Shown here piece after piece: positions 16,901 through 24,583 of a stretch of DNA of 64,000 nt. The DNA is from Streptomyces gossypii (GTDB taxonomy: Bacteria; Actinomycetota; Actinomycetes; Streptomycetales; Streptomycetaceae): assembly GCF_025165795.1 (NCBI RefSeq), contig NZ_JAJAGO010000007.1, positions 124,001 to 188,000 on the forward strand, in the 5' to 3' direction. A program made the translations under genes and the position numbers. The first letter of the stretch is position 1, and each line of letters starts with the position of its first letter. Below the pieces are notes generated by a model that saw nothing but the letters and a program-made list of their open reading frames with translations, was not told the origin of the DNA and ran no database searches.

Positions 16901-18296
16901 TCAGCGCCAGGTCCGGGCCGCCCACCGGCAGCGGCGCGAAGTGCAGGGTGCGGCCCCGTTCAGGAACGGTGACGGTGAAGGTGCCATCGTGCTTGCCGTC
17001 CCAGCACAGCGGCCAACGCGGCCCGGATGTGGGCAGCGTGGGCACCTCGGGCTCCGGCACCGGATAGGTGAGGAGCATCCCGTCGTCGGTGACGTAGACG
17101 ACACCCGCGTCATCGATCTCCAGGCGCTGGTCGAGGGTGGCCGCCCAGGTGGCGCCGAACCAGCCGCCGCACGGGTGCCCCGACACGTAATGCCGCTCCA
17201 GCACCAGCGGCAGCGTGCCGGGCAGGTCGATGTCGGTGGTGGACATGACCATTTCGCCGGTCGCCACGTCGACCGGCTCGCCCTCTTTCTTCTTCTCATC
17301 GTCGGGTGTGTTGTTTCCGTCCGGATCGTGATTCGTACGGTCGCGGGCGGACCCGTCCCGTCGCAGCCCCTGCTCCCGGCGCGCCAGCCGCTGCGCGGCC
17401 GAGGCAGCGGCCTTGCTGGCCCCTCCCGCGCCGCCGGACGCGAGAGCGAGCAGCAGGTCCGGGGTCAGTTGCCCGGCAGCACGGGACGGATTGCGCTGCC
17501 ACTCCTCCCAGTTGCTGACCGCCTTGGCGAACTCCTTGGGGTTCTCCACCGCGTACGCAGCCCCGTCGGCCATGCCGGCCAGTCTCATCGCGGCGCCGCC
17601 GAAGCCGTCCTCGAACATGAACTCGACCTGCTTGAACAAGGAACGCGTGCTGTCCCCCGCGCCACCGAGGAAGTCCTTGCCCCGCTGCTTCCACGCGTCC
17701 AAGCCCTTCTTCCCCGGGGGCTTGTCCGGCGCCTTCTCGGCCGCCTTGTCCAGCTTCCCCTTCGCCGCCTTGACGACGCCCTCAAGCTCCGTCTCCAGCG
17801 CGTCCAGACGGCGGTGACAGGAGTCCATCGCGGAGATACCCGGATCGTCGTCCGGCGGGCGCGGCGGCAGCGCGTCGTCCTTGCGCTCCACCGCCGCGTT
17901 GTACGCCGTGACGTCCTTCCAGTGCCGCTTCGAGGCCGCCCGCGCCGCGTCCGCGTCCTCGATCAGGGGCTTGCACCGCTTCTGCACTGAGCGGAGCTTG
18001 TCCGCGTACGAGTCCAACGCGTTCGCCGCCGCGTGGAACTGCGTATGCGCGGATCCCAGTTCCTGGGGCAGCTTCTCGACCGCCTTGTCGAAGCTCTCCG
18101 ACGCCGCCCCTGTCCAGTCCATCAGCGTGAGGTCGTCCAGCTTGGCCTGCCCGTCCTTGAACGCACCCGCGTACGCACGGAGCTTGACCACCAGGTCATC
18201 CACGTCGGAGGGGTTGCCGAAGATGACATCGCTGGGTTTCGCGTTCGGCGGTATCCGCTCGACGGTCCCGCCCTCGGTCGCGTCACGCGAACTCAT
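13950..18296 (-). CDS. RHS/YD-repeat polymorphic toxin with WXG-like N-terminal domain
   Basis: A protein of 1448 residues. Residues 20-125 form a helical WXG100-like region with DWTGAASESF (W at about 61), suggesting type VII-like secretion. A linker rich in Lys and Ala follows. The DUF6531 entry domain begins near residue 338 (GEPVDVATGEMVMSTTDIDL). From about 500 to 1250, many YD repeats (pattern YxYDxxGRLxxxTD) form the shell. The RHS core ends with YFRYYDPETARYLTPDPIGL, and the DPLGL cleavage motif lies near 1352. The final 96 residues are the toxin tip (HAHVTGGGGREVRIGPNG, then PELTRTQRQAVEHYK and a basic, Glu-rich end), whose activity I cannot name. ATGA overlap with an upstream remnant fixes the start at 18296. 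Confidence 0.9.
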   Translation of the reverse strand: MSSRDATEGGTVERIPPNAKPSDVIFGNPSDVDDLVVKLRAYAGAFKDGQAKLDDLTLMDWTGAASESFDKAVEKLPQELGSAHTQFHAAANALDSYADKLRSVQKRCKPLIEDADAARAASKRHWKDVTAYNAAVERKDDALPPRPPDDDPGISAMDSCHRRLDALETELEGVVKAAKGKLDKAAEKAPDKPPGKKGLDAWKQRGKDFLGGAGDSTRSLFKQVEFMFEDGFGGAAMRLAGMADGAAYAVENPKEFAKAVSNWEEWQRNPSRAAGQLTPDLLLALASGGAGGASKAAASAAQRLARREQGLRRDGSARDRTNHDPDGNNTPDDEKKKEGEPVDVATGEMVMSTTDIDLPGTLPLVLERHYVSGHPCGGWFGATWAATLDQRLEIDDAGVVYVTDDGMLLTYPVPEPEVPTLPTSGPRWPLCWDGKHDGTFTVTVPERGRTLHFAPLPVGGPDLALKAITDRSGEGDRIDFAYDVRGAPKEITHSGGYRIAVDTDPGLLRVTALRMLHGEDGARSTTLISYGYDEAGNLTEIVNSTGKALRYRYDDQHRVTSWTDRNGTTYAYVYDHRGRVLRGIGPDGILSGRFHYDTAARTTRYTDSHGHTTTYVCNEAYKVIAETDPLGNTTRTEWDATNRNPVAVTDLLGHTTRYTYDDEGRPVSVELSDGTVTEVVYDDWGLPLQVREPGGAVWRHTYDDRGARTSTTDPGGAETRYTYDSAGHLSAVTDALGHTTTVTCDGAGLPVTVTDPAGHTTHVRRGPHGRITAVTDPLGHTTRHGWTIEGKPAWCEHPDGTRETWQWDCEGNLVTHTDQAGHTTRHTNTHFDLPATRTDPDGAHYAFAYDTELRLTAVTNPQGEQWSYEYDPAGRLVAETDFNGATRTYALDAAGRLIARTNALGETLRYTLDAADRVTAQHDEAADEVTTYAYDVNGALVHAANAAAELTLERDPLGRVLTETVNGRTTSYAYDALGRRTGRTTPSGLVSGWTYDLAGRPSALTTDGGTLTFTHDAAGREVERAMGAVTLTQGWDATDRLTHQTAASASQNLLQHRTYTYRPDGYVTEVRELTTGTRHFNLDPVGRVTGVQAHGWTETYAYDTAGNQTHATAPDHPAPGDREFSGTLVRLAGRTTHEHDAAGRLIRKTRRLLNGQTRTWIYTWNAADRLISATTPEGGQWRYAYDPLGRRISKTGPAGTSLIFTWDATRLAEQSTQAGATTTWDYAPGTHRPLTQTDREPLTGSARFHAIVTDLTGTPTELLTPDGHLAWQHRTTLWGTPLPTPPDGVSCPLRFPGQYADPETGLNHNYFRYYDPETARYLTPDPIGLAGGYAPHSYVPNPFTWLDPLGLSLLDVTKNGVRIVVHEYDVDKPAHAHVTGGGGREVRIGPNGHPIDGQPELTRTQRQAVEHYKTEVRQAVRKLGRRNQAEERDERERREAAKKHSCEK

Positions 18297-18490
18297 GCGT
18301 CCGGCCCGCCCTTGCTCTGGTCGATCATGGCCCGCAACGTCTCCGCGTCCAGTACGAACGCCCGCGGACTCAACGGTTCCACCAACGCCCGCACCCCCTC
18401 CGGCAACAACTCCACCAAGTCCTCCGCCGTCGTGGACGCCCACTCACAGGCCCCGGCGTACTGGCTCAGAACCCTACGGTGATCCGAACG
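18293..18490 (-). pseudogene. Tail of a gene that once preceded the RHS toxin
   Basis: A minus-strand frame ending at the TGA that overlaps the toxin ATG reads CEWASTTAEDLVELLPEGVR, then ALVEPLSPRAFVLDAETLRAMIDQSKGG. The pattern of a buried strand, a Pro-containing turn and a final amphipathic helix resembles the end of SseB-like, type VII-associated proteins, but this is tentative. No start codon with a ribosome site exists upstream, and the frame degenerates by about 18490, so the gene is 5'-truncated. The four-base coupling suggests the intact ancestor was cotranslated with the toxin. Confidence 0.45.
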
Positions 18491-18611
18491 AAACTGCCTA
18501 GCGGCGCCTGACGAACCGGCGGCTCACCGTCCGGGAGTCCCGCCGCCACCGCCTGGGCCGCTACCTGTGGCCACATCAGGGCCGGGCCCCGGCCGGGGTG
18601 GCGGCCCGGGG

Positions 18612-18983
18612 TCAGGCCGGAGCGAGGACGCAGAACTCGTTGCCCTCCGGATCGGCCAGAACCTTCCACGGGACGTCGCCCTGGCCCACGTTGGCGGGCG
18701 TCGCGCCGAGCTCCATCAGCCGCGCGACCAACTCCGTGTGGTGGCCCGCAGAGGTGGTGGCGAGTTCGATGCGCACGCGGTCTCTCACGGTTTCCGGGTC
18801 CGGGACGGTGACGACGTCGACGCAGACGGCGGCAGGGTCCGGCCAGGCGGGACCCGCGGACTTGACGTTGGTCACGCCGGGTTCCTCGCTGGAGACGTTC
18901 CAGTCGAGCGCCTCCGCCCAGAACCGGCCCGGCTCCGAGTCCTCCCGGGCTTTGAGATTCACCTGAAAAAGCTGCAGCGCCAT
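18612..18983 (-). CDS. VOC/glyoxalase-like domain protein
   Basis: A protein of 123 residues with the VOC fold: LFQVNLKAREDSEPGRFWAE at the N-terminus, RVRIELATTSAGHHTELVAR in the middle, and the closing WKVLADPEGNEFCVLAPA. VOC proteins use paired beta-alpha-beta-beta-beta units to hold a metal or drug. Here the specific function, often antibiotic sequestration or dioxygenase-like chemistry, cannot be told. The ATG is followed directly by the domain. It shares its last motif with the VOC gene at 20417. Confidence 0.87.
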   Translation of the reverse strand: MALQLFQVNLKAREDSEPGRFWAEALDWNVSSEEPGVTNVKSAGPAWPDPAAVCVDVVTVPDPETVRDRVRIELATTSAGHHTELVARLMELGATPANVGQGDVPWKVLADPEGNEFCVLAPA

Positions 18984-19164
18984 GCCGCCAACCTATCCCA
19001 GGCGTTGAACTGACAGTCGGAAGCGCCGCGTCCGGACGGGCGGCCGGAAGTCCGCGTGGCCTGCTGCACGGGAGAGGGCGCGGACTGCGGGCGGTCGCCG
19101 GACAGACCGAACAGGTGAACTAGATCCAGTCGCGAGAACAGCACAGCAGCGGACTCTTGCATCC

Positions 19165-19210
19165 TGGCACTGAGTGTCAAACAATGACAGTCATCTGACA
19201 CTCAGTGCCA
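19165..19210. promoter_or_regulatory. Double TetR-type operator upstream of the DUF2332 gene
   Basis: Two 15-bp near-palindromes, TGGCACTGAGTGTCA (19165-19179) and TGACACTCAGTGCCA (19196-19210), lie 16 bases apart and are exact reverse complements of each other. Each follows the pattern TGRCACT-N-AGTGYCA, characteristic of TetR-family operators in actinomycetes. The second ends 37 bases before the ATG at 19248, a position suited to repression. No TetR gene is in the neighbourhood. Confidence 0.65.
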
Positions 19211-19247
19211 AGTACTTGCCCCGCAGGTTCTTCAGAAGGAGGTCCGG

Positions 19248-20327
19248 ATGTCCCGTGAACATGCCGCGCGGATGATCGACTGGCAGGCGACGGCCTGCGC
19301 CATGCAGGGGTCGCCCCTGTACGCGGCCCTGCTTCCGCAGGTCGCCGCAGACCTGCGGGCGGGCGGCGTGTGCGCCGAGGCGCTGGCCGGATACGAGGAC
19401 GCGCCCGGCGCGGACGCGATCGCTCTCCGGCTGCTGGGCGGCGTGCACGCGCGGGTGCTCACCGGACGCGCCCCCGGCCTTGCGGAGCATTTCCCCAGCA
19501 TGGGCGGCGAGTTCCGGCCGGAGCGCGCCACGGACCTGGGGCGTGCCTTCCTGGCGGCGGTCGGCGAGGGGATGGCCTGGGTGCGCGACTGGATGACCCG
19601 GCCGCCGCAGACGAACGAGGTCGGGCGGGCCGGGCCGCTGCTGGCCGGGGCGCTCCACGCGGCGACGCGGCGCCCGCTGCCCGTCCGGCTCTTCGAGCTG
19701 GGAGCCAGCGCGGGCCTCAATCTGCGCGCGGACCGGTTCCGCTGTACGGCCCCCGAGTTCGCCTGGGGGCCGGAGGACTCACCGGTGCGGTTGGAGGGCG
19801 CCTGGCAGGCCCCCGTACCGCAGTGGCTGACCCGGGCGGCGCGGCGGCGGCCGGAACTCACCGTCGTCGAGCGGCGTGGCTGCGACATCTCGCCCGTCGA
19901 TCCGCTGTCGCCGGACGGAGCGCTGGCCCTGCGGGCGTACGTCTGGCCCGACCAGGCCGAGCGGGCCGCCCGGCTGGACGGCGCACTGCGGCTCGCCGCG
20001 AAGGTGCCGGCGGAGGTGGAACAGGCGGGTGTCGCCGAATTCCTCGCAGGGATCGAACCGCAGGAGGGCACGCTGACCGTGGTGTGGCACTCGATCATGC
20101 GGCAGTACGTGCCGTCGGCCGAGTGGGCGCGGGCCGAGGGGGAGCTGGAACGGCTCGCGAGGGCCGACGGCGGGGACGATACCGGAGCGGGCTTCGCCTA
20201 CGTCGCCTTCGAGCCGGCGGGCGCCGGGGCCGGCGTGCGACCGTGCCACCTGTCCGTCCGCGTGGGCACCGGAGCGCGGGAGATCCTCGCCGAGGCCCCG
20301 CCGCACGGTCTCCCCGGACGCGGGTGA
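19248..20327 (+). CDS. DUF2332 domain protein
   Basis: A protein of 359 residues with an excellent AAGGAGG site before the ATG. Family motifs: GSPLYAALLPQVAADLRAGG near the N-terminus, NEVGRAGPLLAG, LPVRLFELGASAGLNLRAD, RRGCDISPVDP, LRAYVWPDQAERAARLDGAL, and LTVVWHSIMRQYV. The ELGASAGLNL stretch resembles a methyltransferase motif I, so a SAM-dependent enzyme is possible, but no activity is established for the family. The two TetR-type operator copies just upstream indicate repression by an unlinked regulator. Confidence 0.9.
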   Translation: MSREHAARMIDWQATACAMQGSPLYAALLPQVAADLRAGGVCAEALAGYEDAPGADAIALRLLGGVHARVLTGRAPGLAEHFPSMGGEFRPERATDLGRAFLAAVGEGMAWVRDWMTRPPQTNEVGRAGPLLAGALHAATRRPLPVRLFELGASAGLNLRADRFRCTAPEFAWGPEDSPVRLEGAWQAPVPQWLTRAARRRPELTVVERRGCDISPVDPLSPDGALALRAYVWPDQAERAARLDGALRLAAKVPAEVEQAGVAEFLAGIEPQEGTLTVVWHSIMRQYVPSAEWARAEGELERLARADGGDDTGAGFAYVAFEPAGAGAGVRPCHLSVRVGTGAREILAEAPPHGLPGRG

Positions 20328-20416
20328 GCCGCGCCCGGCACCGACGGCGCCCGGCGTGGCGCGCCGCCGGGCCGTCAACACCGGGCAGGAGCCGTGCTCC
20401 GCATTAGGCTCCTGGC

Positions 20417-20800
20417 ATGCCCGCACGCTTCAAGGCTCTGGTACTGGACGCGCTCGACCATCAGGCGCTCGCTGACTGGTGGTGCACCACGCTCGGTTAT
20501 CTGCGGCGGGAACCGCCTGCGGGCGAGGCCGCGCACTCGCTCGAGTGGCCGGTGCCCATCTACGACCCCCGTGGGCAGGGCCCGGTGATCTGGATCAATC
20601 CGGTGCCGGAGCCGAAGACGGCGAAGAACCGTATGCACGTCGACGTGTACGGCCACACCGAGGAGATGCTGGCATTGGGCGCCACGCTGGTGCGGCGGCA
20701 CCGTGGGCGGTTCGACTGGGATGTGCTCGCCGACCCGGAGGGCAACGAGTTCTGCGTGTTCTCGCCGCCCAAGCCGCATATGACCCCGGCGGCCCGGTAA
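20417..20800 (+). CDS. VOC/glyoxalase-like domain protein
   Basis: A protein of 127 residues: FKALVLDALDHQALADWWCT, a conserved VIWINPVPEPKTAKNRMHVD, and WDVLADPEGNEFCVFSPP. The NR-H-D motif and the C-terminal ADPEGNEFC are typical of the glyoxalase-6 type subgroup common in actinomycetes. Substrate is unknown. It begins 90 bases after the DUF2332 gene and could be read from the same promoter, so it may also fall under the TetR-type operator. Confidence 0.88.
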   Translation: MPARFKALVLDALDHQALADWWCTTLGYLRREPPAGEAAHSLEWPVPIYDPRGQGPVIWINPVPEPKTAKNRMHVDVYGHTEEMLALGATLVRRHRGRFDWDVLADPEGNEFCVFSPPKPHMTPAAR

Positions 20801-20840
20801 CGTCCTGGTGCACGGCAGGCTCTGAGCACGGTGGCGCGGA

Positions 20841-21275
20841 TCAGCAGCGCTCCAGCAGGCGGAAGCGTTCCGTCACGACGAGGGTGTCGTCGTCCACCGT
20901 GAAGTCCAAGCCTCCTGGGGTCTGTCCGAGCGCCGCGCGCATCTCGGGGCTGTGCCAGAAGTTCTCGTGTCCCGCACGCCATGAGGCGACCGTGGTGTGC
21001 CCCTCGCCCTCGTCCACCGCGTGCGCGAGGTCGACGTCCGCGAGCCGCAGCACTCGCACCTGCGTCAACTCGATGACGGCGACCGGGCGTTCACCGGAAT
21101 CGACGACCACGGACCGCTCGCCCGCGCGGGGCAGCGCTTCGCCCGCGATCTCGTACTCGGCGTGCAGCCCCGTCGTCGAGGTCTTCGCGCCGGAGAGGAT
21201 CGCGGCCACCAGTTGGTCGCGCAGCGGGCCGGGGAAGGCGAATTCCGCGCGGGGCAGTTCCTCGTGTGTCGGCAT
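20841..21275 (-). CDS. ASCH domain protein
   Basis: A protein of 144 residues. Motifs FAFPGPLRDQLVAAILSGAKTSTTG, ERSVVVDSGERPVAVIELTQVRV and GEGHTTVASWRAGHENFW are those of ASCH domains, a PUA-like beta-barrel thought to bind RNA or act as an amidohydrolase in some members. Its ATG overlaps the stop of the ABC exporter gene by one base (TGATG), so it is translated with it. Confidence 0.87.
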   Translation of the reverse strand: MPTHEELPRAEFAFPGPLRDQLVAAILSGAKTSTTGLHAEYEIAGEALPRAGERSVVVDSGERPVAVIELTQVRVLRLADVDLAHAVDEGEGHTTVASWRAGHENFWHSPEMRAALGQTPGGLDFTVDDDTLVVTERFRLLERC

Positions 21276-23077
21276 CAGGCCAGGGTAGAGCCCTCGGTCA
21301 CACCCGCGTGGGCGTCACGGCGGACGAGGGCGGCGTAACGGCCGTCCAGGGCCAGCAGTTCATGATGTGTGCCCCGCTCGGCGATGCGGCCGCCGGAGAG
21401 GACGACGATCTGGTCCGCGTCGCGGATGGTGGAGAGGCGGTGGGCGATGGTGAGCGTGGTGCGGCCGGTTGCCAGAGCGTCGATCGCCTCCTGGACCGCC
21501 CGCTCGGTGCGGGTGTCGAGGGCGCTCGTCGCCTCGTCCAGGATCAGCACCGGCGGGTCGCGCAGGATCGTACGGGCCAGCGCGAGGCGTTGTTTCTCAC
21601 CACCCGAGAAGCGGTAGCCGCGCTCGCCGACGAGGGTGTCGTAGCCGTCCGGCAGGGCTGCGATGTGGTCGTGGATCTGGGCTGCTTCGGCGGCGGCGCG
21701 CAGCTGAGCGTCAGTGGCTTCCGGCTTGGCGAAGCGGAGGTTGTCGGCCACGGAGGCGTGGAAGAGGTAGGTCTCCTGCGAGACGACGCCGACCGCGCGC
21801 GCCAGTGACGCGAAGTCGAGATCACGTACGTCGACGCCGTCGAGGGTGACGCGACCGCCGGTGACGTCGTAGAGCCGGGGCACCAGATAGCTCAGGGTGC
21901 TCTTGCCGGATCCGGTCGTACCGACGACGGCGAGGCTGCTCCCGGCGGGGACGGCCAGTTCGATCGCGTCCAGGGTGGGTGCGGTGGCGTCCGTGTCGTA
22001 GGCGAAGGTGACGCCCTCGAACCGCACCTCGCCGCGCGCCTCGGTCAGCCGCACGGGCTGCTGGGGCTCGGTGATGTCAGGGGTCAGGTCGAGGTACTCG
22101 AAGATGCGCTGGAAGAGCGCGAGCGAGGTCTGCATCTCCACGCCGGTCGACAGCAGCGAGACGGCGGGGCGCAGCAGGCCCTGCTGGAGGGTGACGAAGG
22201 CGACGAGGGTGCCGAGGGAGACGGTCGGGCCGCCGAACTGCACCAGCACGCCCGCGGACCAGTAGAGCAGGGCCGGGATGGCCGCCATGATGATGCCGAT
22301 CGTGGACATCCGCCACCGCCCGGCCATGCTGGAGCGGATCTCCAGGTCCACCAGGCGTTCCGACTCGTCGCCGAAGTCGCGGGTGAGGGAGTCGGACCGG
22401 CCCATGGTGCGGCCCAGCAGGATGCCGCTGACGGAAAGCGATTCGGTGACCACCGCGGACATGGCGGCCATCTGCTTCTGCCGCTGGGTGGTGATCGCCT
22501 TCCGCTCCCGCCCGACCCGGCGGCTGATCCACACGAAGAACGGCAGGAGCACCAGTGACACCAGGGTCAGCCGCCACTCCAGCGCCAGCATGGCGGCCAG
22601 GGTCGCGACGACGCTGGTGAGGTTGGAGACCAGCGAGGTCGCGGTGGAGGTGACGGTGGCCTGCATGCTGCCGATGTCGTTGGCGATGCGGGACTGGACC
22701 TCGCCGGTGCGTGTCCGGGTGAAGAAGGCCAGCGGCATGCGCTGGAGCTTGGCGTAGACGGCGGTGCGCAGGTCGTGCATGACGCGCTGGCCGACGGTGG
22801 TGCTGATGAGCGTCTGGAGGACGCCGAAGACGCTGGTGGTGACGGCGATGAGGATCATGCCGAGCGCGAGCAGCGACAGGAGGCCGGTGCGCTGCTGCGG
22901 GATCGCGGTGTCGAGGATCTCCCGCAGGAGGAAGGGGGAGGCGACCGAGACCAGCGAGGACGCGCCGACCAGCACGCCGACTACGGCGAGGCGGCCTCGG
23001 TAGGGGCGGAACAGGCGCAGGATGCGGCGTACGGGGGCGGGGGGCGGCCCACTGGGGTCACGGGTGTCGCGAGGCAA
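21275..23077 (-). CDS. ABC exporter, fused membrane and ATPase domains
   Basis: A half-transporter of 600 residues. Six membrane helices span about residues 30-320 (e.g. LAVVGVLVGASSLVSVA, GLLSLLALGMILIAVTTSVFG, IGIIMAAIPALLYWSAGVLV). The ATPase domain has VVGTTGSGKST (Walker A, about 395), RFSGGEKQRLALART (signature), VLILDEATSALD (Walker B) and TIAHRLSTIRDAD (H-loop), all intact, so it can work as a homodimer. The TTG at 23077 follows GAGGAG; an upstream GTG at 23170 is in frame but would run through the operator. It is divergent from a MarR gene, an arrangement typical of regulated multidrug exporters. Confidence 0.9.
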   Translation of the reverse strand: MPRDTRDPSGPPPAPVRRILRLFRPYRGRLAVVGVLVGASSLVSVASPFLLREILDTAIPQQRTGLLSLLALGMILIAVTTSVFGVLQTLISTTVGQRVMHDLRTAVYAKLQRMPLAFFTRTRTGEVQSRIANDIGSMQATVTSTATSLVSNLTSVVATLAAMLALEWRLTLVSLVLLPFFVWISRRVGRERKAITTQRQKQMAAMSAVVTESLSVSGILLGRTMGRSDSLTRDFGDESERLVDLEIRSSMAGRWRMSTIGIIMAAIPALLYWSAGVLVQFGGPTVSLGTLVAFVTLQQGLLRPAVSLLSTGVEMQTSLALFQRIFEYLDLTPDITEPQQPVRLTEARGEVRFEGVTFAYDTDATAPTLDAIELAVPAGSSLAVVGTTGSGKSTLSYLVPRLYDVTGGRVTLDGVDVRDLDFASLARAVGVVSQETYLFHASVADNLRFAKPEATDAQLRAAAEAAQIHDHIAALPDGYDTLVGERGYRFSGGEKQRLALARTILRDPPVLILDEATSALDTRTERAVQEAIDALATGRTTLTIAHRLSTIRDADQIVVLSGGRIAERGTHHELLALDGRYAALVRRDAHAGVTEGSTLA

Positions 23078-23149
23078 TGTGCTCCTCGGTGTGCGGGGTG
23101 GGTACCGGGCGGGAGGGGCCCACCCGGCAAGGCAGGAAGAAGAGCATAG

Positions 23150-23176
23150 TTCATTGTTACCTATACTCACAGTGAA
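23150..23176. promoter_or_regulatory. Candidate MarR operator between the exporter and marR genes
   Basis: TTCATTGT (23150-23157) and ACAGTGAA (23169-23176) form an inverted repeat with one mismatch and an 11-base spacer, in unusually AT-rich DNA. A TATACT box (23162-23167) lies in the spacer. The site is 24 bases before the marR ATG and could control both divergent genes. Confidence 0.5.
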
Positions 23177-23199
23177 TTTAGTCCTGATAACCTGCGGCC

Positions 23200-23643
23200 A
23201 TGCCCAGAACCCCCGACGCGACCGCCGGTGACCTCGCCGATCAGCTGCTGAGCCTCACCCGGCGGCTGCACCATGTGCACAAACGGAATCTGTCGCCGGT
23301 CGGCATCACTCCCGCGCAGTCGCGGCTGCTGCGCACCGTGGCCCGTACCGCCACCCCGCCCCGGATGGCCGACATCGCCGCACAGCTGGAGGTCGTACCG
23401 CGTGCGGTGACCACCCTGGTGGACGCCCTGGAGGAGCGGGGCCTGGTGCGCCGGGTGCCGGACGTCACCAACCGCCGGGTGGTGCGGATCAAGGTGACCG
23501 AGGGCGGCATAGCGGCACTCAAGGAGCTGCGTCAGGCCCGGCGCTCAGCGGCGGAGGCGGTCCTCGCCCCGCTCTCCGCCGACCAGCGCACCGAGCTGAG
23601 CGCGCTGCTGGCGCAGCTGGAGACCGAACACCCGGGCCGCTGA
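23200..23643 (+). CDS. MarR family transcriptional regulator
   Basis: A protein of 147 residues with the winged-helix core: LTRRLHHVHKRNLSPVGITP, MADIAAQLEVVPRAVTTLVD (recognition helix), ALEERGLVRRVPDVTNRRVV (wing). Dimerisation helices occupy both ends. It most likely represses the divergent ABC exporter and itself through the inverted repeat in the 123-base gap. The ligand is unknown. Confidence 0.92.
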   Translation: MPRTPDATAGDLADQLLSLTRRLHHVHKRNLSPVGITPAQSRLLRTVARTATPPRMADIAAQLEVVPRAVTTLVDALEERGLVRRVPDVTNRRVVRIKVTEGGIAALKELRQARRSAAEAVLAPLSADQRTELSALLAQLETEHPGR

Positions 23644-23663
23644 CGGCGATTCGGGTGGCGCGG

Positions 23664-24467
23664 TCACTTCCCGAGCGTCGCCCGGTCCCCCATCACCACG
23701 ACCGGATGCGCCGCCGGGTCCAGCGTGCGCAGCAGATACTCCATGCCGGACCGGGAGAGGCTGACGCACCCGGACGTCCCGCTGCCGTGGTCCATGTGCA
23801 GCCAGATGCTGCCGCCCTTGGTCCGGCCCTCGGGCCGGGTCGGATCGAGCGGGCTCGTCCCCTCGACCCTGTTGTAGTCGATGGCGATGACGAGGTCGAA
23901 GTCATGCCGGGTCTTCTCGGGCCAGTACGAGGGCGGGGTGAAGGCTGAGGAGTGCGTGTACGGCAGCCGTGCGCCCGGGTCCGGCAGCACGCCGCCCGCG
24001 TCCGTAAGGGTGAAAACCCCGACCGGGCTGCGCTTGTCCCCCTCGCGGTGATCGGTTGTCCAGCCGCGCTTGCCGTTGTGCCCGCTCCACTGCTTGTCGC
24101 GGGACCAGCGCCCGCTCGCGTCTCCGCCGCTCACCTTCTCCGGGTCCTTCCGGGTGTACAGCTCGATCTTCGCCTCCCCGGAGTCCTCGCCCTTGCCGTA
24201 GACGGCGACGACCTGCCGGGAGCGGTCCGGGATCTTCTCCTGGAGCCGGTCGCCGACGCCGGGGATGCGCTTCAGCCCGGTGTGCCCGGCAGGGGCCGGG
24301 GAGCGGGAGGCGGACGGCGAGGAGGACGGCGAGGAAGCCGCCCCATCGTCCTTTGGCGGGCTGTCCCCGCCGCAGCCGGTGAGCAGCAGGGTGAGTGCCA
24401 CGACTGTGGCGGGCGCCACAGCGGCCATCCACCTGCTATTGGTCCATACCGATCCCGTACGGTGCAT
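23664..24467 (-). CDS. L,D-transpeptidase-like lipoprotein (YkuD-related)
   Basis: A protein of 267 residues with a lipoprotein signal (VVALTLLLTGCGG, Cys at about 32) and a Ser/Pro-rich linker. The catalytic domain contains SPVGVFTLTDAGG, DFDLVIAIDYNR, then IWLHMDHGSGTSGCVSLSRS with the active cysteine in SGCVSL, ending HPVVVMGD. This matches the L,D-transpeptidase/ErfK family, which uses Cys and His to form or cut peptide links in the wall. It would act on the outer face of the membrane. Some members of this subgroup may be amidases, so exact chemistry is uncertain. Divergent from the ABC pair at 24584. Confidence 0.87.
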   Translation of the reverse strand: MHRTGSVWTNSRWMAAVAPATVVALTLLLTGCGGDSPPKDDGAASSPSSSPSASRSPAPAGHTGLKRIPGVGDRLQEKIPDRSRQVVAVYGKGEDSGEAKIELYTRKDPEKVSGGDASGRWSRDKQWSGHNGKRGWTTDHREGDKRSPVGVFTLTDAGGVLPDPGARLPYTHSSAFTPPSYWPEKTRHDFDLVIAIDYNRVEGTSPLDPTRPEGRTKGGSIWLHMDHGSGTSGCVSLSRSGMEYLLRTLDPAAHPVVVMGDRATLGK

Positions 24468-24583
24468 GATTCACATGGTCGCACTTTTCGGAGACAGCTC
24501 CGTGCGGAAAAACCCGTTGATTTCCGGCCCTTCCTCTGGCGAGGCTTGCCCAGCCCGCCCCCTCGAACCGCCCCTGGGACGTC

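Noticed and set aside
13920..17990. Plus-strand frame of 1356 codons across the RHS gene
   Set aside because: Antisense of the YD repeats; the repeated VGDGD-like pattern merely mirrors the toxin coding on the minus strand.
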